NCBI GenBank assembly: GCA_964607545.1
Contig: CAZSLV010000004.1
Span: forward strand, 1 to 36,195
Length of the DNA stretch: 36,195 nt
Source of the DNA: Gudongella sp964607545
GTDB lineage: Bacteria > Bacillota > Clostridia > Tissierellales > Tissierellaceae
Reading direction: 5' to 3'
Within the stretch, counting starts at the first letter, position 1; the number at the start of each line of letters is the position of its first letter. Under the pieces are notes generated by a model. The model was not told where the DNA came from and searched no databases. It worked only from the letters and a program-made list of their open reading frames with translations. Positions 30,529 through 36,195 of the stretch are shown piece by piece. Made by a program: the position numbers and the translations under genes.

Positions 30529-32754
30529 CTAATTGTGAAATTCTTTGATTACTTTAAAGTAATCCTTAATCTTTTTATCAAGGGATGAGTACCTCTTTGA
30601 AATTAAATTATTCCTAATCATTTGAGTAATATACCTCTCTTCCCCTACAAGGACAACCAGGTCCCTGGCCCTTGTGATGGCAGTGTAAAATAAATTTCTA
30701 GTTAATAGCATGGGTGGACCACTCCAGGCAGGAATTATGACCGCTGGAAACTCACTCCCTTGAGACTTGTGGATAGTCGTTGCATATGCAAGTTTTAATT
30801 CATCTGCTTCTTTAAATTCATACTTAACAAGCTTTCCATCTTCAAAGAGGACCTCAAGTATCCCATCCTCTTCATCTATCTTTTCTATATAACCAAAGTC
30901 CCCATTAAAGACCCCAGTACCCTCTTCAACAAGGCCCTTGTTCTTTATAAGTTTCCACTCAATACTATAGTTATTTTTTACCTGCATAACCTTATCCCCT
31001 TCTCTAAAGACCTCATCTTGAAACCTTCTCTCCTTCTTATCATCTGCCTTTGGATTTAAGACACTTTGAAGGTCTGCATTTAACCTAACCACACCCAAGT
31101 CCCCCTTACGCATAGGTGATAAAACTTGAATGTCCTTTAGGGGGTGAAAGCCATAGAACTTGGGTAACCTTTCCTTGCACAAGTTTGTGATGGTTTTTAA
31201 GATTTCACTAGAAGACTTACTTTTAATAAAGAAAAAATCCTTATCTTTTTCATTAACAAGGGGGTTTTGTCCCTTGTTTACCAGGTGGGCATTTAAGATA
31301 ATCATGCTTTCCTCACCTTGTCTAAATATTTCATCAAGGGATAATACCTTTATTACTTCTGAATTTATAATATCCTTTAAGACATTTCCAGGCCCCACAG
31401 AGGGTAGTTGGTCCACATCCCCAACTAGAATAAGCCTTGTCCCCATCCTGATGGCCTTTAAAAGCTGACTCATTAAAATTATATCTATCATGGAAACTTC
31501 ATCAATTATAATACAATCACAATCAAGGGGGGTGTCTTCATCCCTGTTAAAGCCAGACTCCTCATTGGCAAAAGAAATTTCCAGTAGCCTATGGATTGTC
31601 TTTGCCTCCCTATTTGTTGTTTCAGTAATCCTCTTTGCAGCCCGTCCAGTTGGGGCCCCCAAGACGACTTGTTTACCTTCTAATTCCATTATCTTTATAA
31701 TTGCATTTATTATGGTGGTTTTTCCCGTCCCAGGCCCCCCTGTTATAACACAAACCCCATTTTGTATGGAACTTTTTATAGCTGAGATTTGCTTTTGCCC
31801 AAACTTAATTTTTTCATCCCTTTCAATATCCCTAATCACCCTATCTAAGTCTAAACTTATATCCCCTTGTTCTGATAGGCTAAGCTCTACTAGGGACTTG
31901 GCAACATTGTTTTCTGCCACATGGTAGGGCATGTAGTAAACTAAGTTTTTTTCATCCTCCCTAGCCATAAAAAAACTTTGTGAAAGAAGGAGGGAGCTTA
32001 ATTCATCTTTAATTAAGGTATTTTTAACCTGGAGCATGCTTGATGTTTTATCTATTAATTCATCTTCTGGTAGGTAGCAGTGGCCATCCCCTGCAGCATT
32101 TAAAATTATATATTTAAGACCTGCCTTTATCCTATAGGGTGAGTCAAAGGCTATCCCCATTTTTTTAGCTATTTCATCAGCTGAATAAAAGCCTATTCCA
32201 TAAATATCATCAGCCAACCTGTAGGGGTTTTCCCTTATAACATTTATGGTGTCATTTCCATATTGCTTGTAAATTTTCATGCTTTGGTTTGCAGATATAT
32301 TAAATTCTTGAAGGGCAACAACTACCTCCCTTGCCTCTCTTTGTTCATCAAAGCTTTGCATGATCTTTTTAAGCTTTTTTTTACCTATACCTTCAATTTC
32401 AAGGAGCTTATCTGGATAGTACTGTATTATATCAAGGGCCTTGTCACCAAATTTATCTACTATCTTTTCTGCAGTCTTTGGTCCAATATTTGGGATAAGA
32501 CCAGATCCCAAGTAGTTTTTTATTCCAACAAGGGAAGATGGCATGATGGATTTAATTTGGTCAAACTTAAATTGCTCTCCAAACCTATCATGGTAAATAA
32601 ATTCACCCTCAAGTAAGACAGGTTCATCTTTTCTTATAAAAGTCGCAAGTCCAACTATGGTAATGCTATCATTTTCTGTAAAAAGTTTAGCAACTGTATA
32701 GCCATTTTCTTCATTCCTAAAAATTATATCTTCAACAATTCCCTGTATCTCCAC
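30529..32754 (-). CDS. recD2: RecD2-type ATP-dependent DNA helicase
   Basis: A 5'-3' SF1B helicase without RecBC, acting in DNA repair and fork maintenance. About 741 residues: an N-terminal OB-like region, helix-hairpin-helix repeats (ILNIGPKTAEKI-type and IEGIGKKKLKKI, about 90-135), then the helicase core with Walker A GGPGTGKTT (339-347), the VVLGAPTGRAAKRI motif, IIDEVSMID, VGDVDQLPSVGPGNVL and the late YATTIHKSQGSEFPAVI. The start is set at GTG 32752-32754, five to eight bases after GGGGGGTGG. An upstream in-frame TTG (32769) would swallow that ribosome site. A TATAAT-like box (complement of 32779-32784) overlaps the tail of the metK terminator. comF-type gene follows. Confidence 0.95.
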   Translation of the reverse strand: MEIQGIVEDIIFRNEENGYTVAKLFTENDSITIVGLATFIRKDEPVLLEGEFIYHDRFGEQFKFDQIKSIMPSSLVGIKNYLGSGLIPNIGPKTAEKIVDKFGDKALDIIQYYPDKLLEIEGIGKKKLKKIMQSFDEQREAREVVVALQEFNISANQSMKIYKQYGNDTINVIRENPYRLADDIYGIGFYSADEIAKKMGIAFDSPYRIKAGLKYIILNAAGDGHCYLPEDELIDKTSSMLQVKNTLIKDELSSLLLSQSFFMAREDEKNLVYYMPYHVAENNVAKSLVELSLSEQGDISLDLDRVIRDIERDEKIKFGQKQISAIKSSIQNGVCVITGGPGTGKTTIINAIIKIMELEGKQVVLGAPTGRAAKRITETTNREAKTIHRLLEISFANEESGFNRDEDTPLDCDCIIIDEVSMIDIILMSQLLKAIRMGTRLILVGDVDQLPSVGPGNVLKDIINSEVIKVLSLDEIFRQGEESMIILNAHLVNKGQNPLVNEKDKDFFFIKSKSSSEILKTITNLCKERLPKFYGFHPLKDIQVLSPMRKGDLGVVRLNADLQSVLNPKADDKKERRFQDEVFREGDKVMQVKNNYSIEWKLIKNKGLVEEGTGVFNGDFGYIEKIDEEDGILEVLFEDGKLVKYEFKEADELKLAYATTIHKSQGSEFPAVIIPAWSGPPMLLTRNLFYTAITRARDLVVLVGEERYITQMIRNNLISKRYSSLDKKIKDYFKVIKEFHN

Positions 32755-32788
32755 ATGTCCACCCCCCAACCTTATTTAATTATAACAA

Positions 32789-32823
32789 AACCTGCCAAAA
32801 TATCATACAATATTTGGCAGGTT
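32789..32823 (-). terminator. Intrinsic terminator of metK
   Basis: Stem AACCTGCCAAA / TTTGGCAGGTT (11 bp, longer with the AT-rich inner part), followed on the minus strand by TTTTGTTATAATT. It begins five bases past the metK stop. Confidence 0.88.
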
Positions 32824-32827
32824 CTTA

Positions 32828-34009
32828 TTATTTTAAGGCTTCTTTAAGGACATCAACCTTATCTGTCCTCTCCCAAGTTACATTTAGGTCAGTCCTACCC
32901 ATATGTCCATAGGCTGCAAGGTTTTTATATATAGGTCTTAAAAGGTCAAGGTCTCTAATTATTGCTGCAGGCCTTAAGTCAAAATGCTTAATAACAAGCT
33001 TTTTAATTTCCTCATCGCTAATCTTTCCAGTCCCAAAGGTATCTACAAATATTGATAAGGGGCTTGCTACTCCAATAGCATAGGATAGTCCAATTTCACA
33101 CTTATCGGCAAGTCCAGCTGCAACTATATTCTTAGCTACATACCTTGCCGCATAAGAAGCAGACCTGTCAACCTTTGTTGGGTCTTTTCCTGAGAAAGCC
33201 CCTCCCCCATGCCTTGAATATCCACCGTAAGTATCTACGATAATCTTTCTTCCAGTTACCCCAGCATCCCCCATAGGTCCTCCAACGACAAACCTACCTG
33301 TAGGGTTTACATAGTACTTAGTATTTTCATCAAGCATTTCAGGTGGGATGATAACTTCTATAACATGCTTTTTAATATCCTTGTATATATCCTCTAATTC
33401 TACAACAGGACTATGCTGGGTTGATACAACTATAGAATCAATTCTCACAGGCTTATCATCCTCATATTCAACTGTTACTTGAGTTTTCCCATCTGGCCTT
33501 AGGTAGGTTAGGGTAGAGTCTTTTCTAACCTCAGAGAGCCTTTTAGCAAGCTTGTGGGCTAGGGATATAGGTAGGGGCATAAGCTCTTCTGTTTCATTAC
33601 AAGCATAGCCAAACATTATTCCCTGGTCCCCTGCCCCAATCTTATCTAAATCATCATTACTTAAACTCTTCTTCTCAAGGGAAGCATCAACTCCCATGGC
33701 AATATCAGATGATTGCTCATTGATAGATGTTAAAACTGCACATGTATCTGCATCAAAGCCATACTTAGCCCTCACATAGCCAATATCTTCAACTGTATGC
33801 CTTACAAGCTTTGGAATATCAACATAACAAGATGTTGTAATTTCTCCAGCCACAAGGATTAAACCCGTTGTAACTAAGGTCTCACAAGCAACCCTAGCAT
33901 CTGGGTCCTGTTCAAGGATTGCATCTAGGATGGCATCCGATATTTGATCGCATATCTTATCTGGATGACCTTCTGTCACTGATTCTGATGTAAATAACCA
34001 CTTTTTCAT
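32828..34009 (-). CDS. metK: S-adenosylmethionine synthetase
   Basis: Makes S-adenosylmethionine from methionine and ATP in the cytoplasm, supplying methyl groups. The 393-residue length is standard. It has His15 and Asp17 in the ATP motif EGHPDKICDQISDAILD, the GAGDQGIMFGYA loop (about 117-128), the TRPDGKTQVTVEY-like segment YLRPDGKTQVTVEY, and the phosphate-binding GGGAFSGKDPTKVDRSASYAAR. The ATG has GAGGAGG upstream. Transcription is set by a SAM-I riboswitch with its own promoter, so the product of the enzyme shuts off the gene. Single-gene unit with terminators on both sides. Confidence 0.97.
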   Translation of the reverse strand: MKKWLFTSESVTEGHPDKICDQISDAILDAILEQDPDARVACETLVTTGLILVAGEITTSCYVDIPKLVRHTVEDIGYVRAKYGFDADTCAVLTSINEQSSDIAMGVDASLEKKSLSNDDLDKIGAGDQGIMFGYACNETEELMPLPISLAHKLAKRLSEVRKDSTLTYLRPDGKTQVTVEYEDDKPVRIDSIVVSTQHSPVVELEDIYKDIKKHVIEVIIPPEMLDENTKYYVNPTGRFVVGGPMGDAGVTGRKIIVDTYGGYSRHGGGAFSGKDPTKVDRSASYAARYVAKNIVAAGLADKCEIGLSYAIGVASPLSIFVDTFGTGKISDEEIKKLVIKHFDLRPAAIIRDLDLLRPIYKNLAAYGHMGRTDLNVTWERTDKVDVLKEALK

Positions 34010-34043
34010 TTAATAATCCTCCTCTTTCTTAAAATAAAAAAAA

Positions 34044-34061
34044 CCTATCCAAAAGGAAAGG
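34044..34061 (-). terminator. SAM riboswitch terminator before metK
   Basis: Minus-strand hairpin CCTTTCC / GGATAGG (one internal mismatch) with loop TTTT, followed by a run of eight T. It lies between the aptamer and metK, in the place of the S-box expression platform. Confidence 0.75.
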
Positions 34062-34073
34062 TGAGTTCGCACT

Positions 34074-34172
34074 ACACCTCATCTTCCAGAAACTTTGTTC
34101 TGCAGGAATTAGCACCTATAAATAGGTTGCTGGGTTTCATTGGGCCTATCCCTCCACCACTCTTGATAAGGT
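34074..34172 (-). ncRNA. SAM-I riboswitch (S-box)
   Basis: Read on the minus strand it contains the S-box landmarks in order: CTTATCAAGAGTGGTGGAGG, GGCCCAATGAAACCCAGCAAC, GGTGCTAATTCCTGC, and GATGAGGT closing the outer stem with ACCTTATC. SAM binding is expected to favour the downstream terminator and lower metK expression. Confidence 0.95.
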
Positions 34173-34199
34173 AATCAAGATATTTAATTTTATAACCAT

Positions 34200-34228
34200 A
34201 CTTTAGCATACCCTCATCCTATAGTCAA
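34200..34228 (-). promoter_or_regulatory. Promoter of the SAM riboswitch-metK unit
   Basis: TTGACT (complement of 34223-34228), 17-base spacer and TAAAGT (complement of 34200-34205) preceded by TGC, an extended -10 form. Confidence 0.7.
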
Positions 34229-34334
34229 TAAAAAGGGTGAAATAATGAAATTATTAAAATTCCACCTTAAAAAGGTTCTATTTTACTAGGGCAAATAGAA
34301 AATAAAATTATAAAAAAGAAATTGCAAATTAGGC

Positions 34335-34363
34335 TTGCTTTTTTTTATACTTTGTCCTATAAT
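34335..34363 (+). promoter_or_regulatory. Promoter of tRNA-Pro
   Basis: TTGCTT (34335-34340), 17-base spacer and perfect TATAAT (34358-34363), 24 bases before the mature tRNA start. Confidence 0.75.
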
Positions 34364-34386
34364 AAAGAAGTTGACATAAAAAACAT

Positions 34387-34463
34387 CGGGGTGTAGCGCA
34401 GCTTGGTAGCGCACGTGGTTTGGGACCATGGGGCCGGGGGTTCAAATCCTCTCACCCCGACCA
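34387..34463 (+). tRNA. tRNA-Pro (anticodon UGG)
   Basis: A 77-base cloverleaf: acceptor CGGGGTG pairs with CACCCCG, the D arm is GCGC...GCGC, the anticodon stem CGTGG/CCATG encloses loop TTTGGGA with anticodon TGG, and the T arm is GGGGG TTCAAAT CCTCT. Discriminator A and an encoded CCA tail (34461-34463) complete it. With UGG it could read all CCN proline codons by wobble. Confidence 0.96.
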
Positions 34464-34468
34464 GTTTA

Positions 34469-34497
34469 AACGAGTTAGCCGTAAAGGTTAACTCGTT
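34469..34497 (+). terminator. Intrinsic terminator of tRNA-Pro
   Basis: AACGAGTTAGCC and GGTTAACTCGTT form a 12-bp stem (one G-T pair) with loop GTAAA, followed by a run of seven T, just six bases after the tRNA. Confidence 0.92.
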
Positions 34498-34754
34498 TTT
34501 TTATTTCTCTTTTTTATGGCTTACAAACTCCACAGGGGATATACCCATGATTAGCTGCATCTTCCTTACTATCAAACTATATTTAACTTTCTCTTATCCA
34601 CAGCTTGATATTAAAAATGTGAGAATATAGATTAAGTCATTAAGTTTTATGACAGAGACTGGAACTTTTAAAATCTTTTTTTCTTACCTGTACTTTATTA
34701 TTATAAATCAATATAATAGACCTATAAACAAAAAATAATAAAAGGAGTAGGCCC
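34498..34754 (+). other. Gene-free stretch between tRNA-Pro and the glycan genes
   Basis: No convincing gene. It holds one perfect DnaA-box 9-mer, TTATCCACA at 34594-34602, and near the end an AT-rich region with a TATAAT-like box before the glycosyltransferase but no good -35. It marks the change from core genes to the surface-glycan region, and the position just 3' of a tRNA gene is a common site for acquired DNA. No direct repeat of the tRNA end was seen in this stretch. Confidence 0.5.
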
Positions 34755-35606
34755 ATGATTATAATGAAAATGAAGGGTGGTTTAGGGAATCAAATGTTTG
34801 AATATGCACTGGCTAGAAGGTTATCTTTAGAATACAATCAACACCTAGTCTTGGATACATTTTCATACATTAGGGATAGAAAAAGAAATTTTGAACTTGA
34901 TAATTATAATGTTAAATACGATTCTAAAAATGGATTGAAGACATTTTTTTATAACATCTTATATAAAATCTATAAGGAAAATTTAAATAATAAATTCAAA
35001 GTCAGTCTGGAGAAAAAATTATTTGTTTTTCAAGATGAAATTTTTCAATATAAGTATAGTTATTTAAATGGGTATTGGCAAAATCCTAAGTATTTTGAAA
35101 GTATAAGAGATATCCTATTAGAAGATTTTAGATATAAAGGAGAACTAACAGAGGTAGAAGAACAAATAATACAAACCATTCAATCTCAGAATTCTGTTGC
35201 AGTTCACTTTAGACGCGATGATTATTTAAATCAGGAGAACACAAGTTTCTTTGAGGTTCAATCATTAGACTATTATTCTCAAGCAATAAACCATATGAAG
35301 AAAAAGATACCACAAGCGTGTTTTTATGTATTTTCCGATGATATTGATTGGTGCAAGAATAATTTAAAGGAAATTGACAATGTTGTTTTTATAGATGGTA
35401 CCACCAGCTCATCACATCATATTGATTTCTTAATAATGAAATCGTGCAAGCACTTTATTATAGCAAATAGTACTTTTAGCTGGTGGGCAGCATGGTTATC
35501 TGAATCAGAGAATAAGCAAGTAATTATCCCTAATAAATGGTTTAAGGATAAGGAAATTAATGATAATTCTAAAGTATTAGTCTTAGAAGGTTGGATTGTT
35601 ATGTAA
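34755..35606 (+). CDS. GT11 glycosyltransferase (alpha-1,2-fucosyltransferase type)
   Basis: Transfers fucose (possibly another sugar) from a nucleotide sugar onto a glycan, as in capsule or surface polysaccharide assembly. The 283-residue protein shows the GT11 motifs: GGLGNQMFEYALARRL near the N-terminus (8-23), the sugar-nucleotide motif HFRRDDY (151-157), YVFSDDIDWC, and NSTFSWWAAWL (238-248). There is no membrane segment or signal peptide. The start is ATG 34755 with AGGAG eight bases before it; an alternative ATG at codon 4 is less well placed. Its 3' end overlaps the opposite-strand GT2 gene by 24 bases. Compared with the genes to the left it looks more AT-rich, with fewer AGG and CCC codons, consistent with an exchangeable glycan locus. 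Confidence 0.9.
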   Translation: MIIMKMKGGLGNQMFEYALARRLSLEYNQHLVLDTFSYIRDRKRNFELDNYNVKYDSKNGLKTFFYNILYKIYKENLNNKFKVSLEKKLFVFQDEIFQYKYSYLNGYWQNPKYFESIRDILLEDFRYKGELTEVEEQIIQTIQSQNSVAVHFRRDDYLNQENTSFFEVQSLDYYSQAINHMKKKIPQACFYVFSDDIDWCKNNLKEIDNVVFIDGTTSSSHHIDFLIMKSCKHFIIANSTFSWWAAWLSESENKQVIIPNKWFKDKEINDNSKVLVLEGWIVM

Positions 35607-36195
35607 AAGGGAGGAATAAGTTTTATCTATTAATTTATACTTAAACAAACCCGCATACTTTAAAAGCATATATTTGCTATATAAAATACTACTTATAAAT
35701 TTTACTATAGCCTTTGTTTTATCCTTATTCTTCCAATAGACAACTCCTGCTTCAAAGGTATTATTTGCTTTTTTAAAGTTTTCTCTATCCTTGTTAGAAA
35801 TCTTATTTTTAACTATGTTAAGAAGTTCTAAAACCTTATCATAATCCTCAATCTGATCCTTATTATATGCTTTAGTTAGAACCTTCATATATAAAAACTG
35901 CTCTAGGCCGTTGCTTAGTGATATACTTGTTTCTCTAACCCTATACCTTGCGATATGTTGACTCATTTTCCCTATTTTATATCCCTTATTCAAAGCTCTT
36001 AAACTAAAATCATAATCCTCTGTATGTGGAATCTCACGATAACCTTCAAGGTTTTCATATACTTCTCTTTTTACAAGCCAGGTAGGATGGTGGCTTATAT
36101 TTACAACCCTAAATAGTTTTTTTGTCTTTTTGTCATCTAAACCCCTTCTATGAGTTTCATATTTGATGGTGCTAGACTCATCAATATACTTTACG
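35583..36195 (-). CDS. Glycosyltransferase family 2, C-terminal part (truncated by window end)
   Basis: The frame stays open from the stop at 35583 to the window edge: 203 residues, so the 5' end and the N-terminal GT-A nucleotide-binding half lie outside. The internal stretch HHPTWLVKREVYENLEGY followed by HTEDYDFSLRAL is typical of bacterial GT2 enzymes making capsule or exopolysaccharide, with the ED of TEDYDF as the likely catalytic acid region. The rest, from NKGYKIGKM onward, is a helical tail. A shorter frame ending at 35993 begins with TTG inside this protein and is not a separate gene. The gene is convergent with the GT11 gene and overlaps it by 24 bases. Donor and acceptor sugars are unknown. 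Confidence 0.85.
   Translation of the reverse strand, partial: VKYIDESSTIKYETHRRGLDDKKTKKLFRVVNISHHPTWLVKREVYENLEGYREIPHTEDYDFSLRALNKGYKIGKMSQHIARYRVRETSISLSNGLEQFLYMKVLTKAYNKDQIEDYDKVLELLNIVKNKISNKDRENFKKANNTFEAGVVYWKNKDKTKAIVKFISSILYSKYMLLKYAGLFKYKLIDKTYSSLLHNNPTF

Noticed and set aside
32755..32769. TTG start for recD2 at 32769
   Set aside because: It would place the G-rich ribosome site inside the coding region; GTG at 32754 is properly spaced from it.
34245..34289. Fourteen-codon open frame with AAGGGTG upstream, between metK and tRNA-Pro
   Set aside because: No clear promoter or homology seen; AT-rich sequence gives such frames by chance.
34387..34754. Integrative element using tRNA-Pro as attachment site
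   Set aside because: No integrase and no repeat of the tRNA 3' end was seen within the visible flank; only the location is suggestive.
35583..35993. Separate 136-residue hypothetical gene
   Set aside because: It begins at an internal TTG. The frame continues to the window end with clear GT2 motifs (HTEDYDFSLRAL), so it is the tail of a truncated glycosyltransferase.

Overview
The window reads as chromosomal DNA of a low-GC, Gram-positive anaerobe of the Firmicutes, most likely a Peptoniphilaceae/Tissierellia-type organism (Peptoniphilus or Anaerococcus relatives). The support is low GC, AGGAGG-type ribosome binding sites, TTGACA/TATAAT promoters, a 421-residue NAD-type glutamate dehydrogenase as in amino-acid-fermenting cocci, S-box and RFN riboswitches, and gene order shared with Bacillus (rex / ABC-F / tsaD-rimI-tsaB-tsaE; secA-prfB). 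The genus is an inference. No rRNA, CRISPR array, transposase or prophage gene was seen.

Layout. 1-2400: two DNA base-repair genes (xth, OGG1-type glycosylase) on the minus strand, with hairpin repeats around them and a 100-N assembly gap inside another repeat. 2400-4500: gdhA and rex, each with a clear promoter. 4600-9300: an ABC-F ATPase on the plus strand, convergent with the t6A operon tsaE-tsaB-rimI-tsaD. 9400-11100: cysK-cysE cysteine synthesis operon. 11090-11930: riboflavin transporter ribU behind an FMN riboswitch. 11934-14129: a membrane CHASE-GGDEF-EAL cyclic-di-GMP protein. 14270-21490: operon secA - prfB (with the RF2 +1 frameshift) - tex - ATP-NAD-kinase-family gene. 21878-23291: plus-strand pair of a C_GCAxxG_C_C redox protein and a TDT-type transporter. 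23327-25044: hpf (minus) and a FUSC-type exporter (plus). 25081-29853: M3 oligopeptidase diverging from an S9 peptidase and a YihY membrane protein. 29875-34230: comF-recD2 and metK behind a SAM-I riboswitch. 34387-34463: tRNA-Pro(UGG). 34755-36195: start of a surface-glycan region (GT11 fucosyltransferase and a truncated GT2 gene).

Most of the window is ordinary core genome organised in short minus-strand operons separated by intrinsic terminators. The structure least explained by the genes is a set of DnaA-box-like 9-mers (TTATCCACA and close variants): five in 116 bp at 6543-6658, five in 76 bp at 23982-24057, and a perfect one inside the -35/-10 spacer of the secA promoter. No dnaA, dnaN or other origin marker is present, so these look like DnaA-binding clusters away from the origin (titration or regulatory sites) rather than oriC. 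Other candidate control elements are a 19-bp palindrome in the gdhA leader, a palindrome at the hpf start site, a Fur-box-like sequence upstream of secA, and a small palindromic repeat family near xth.
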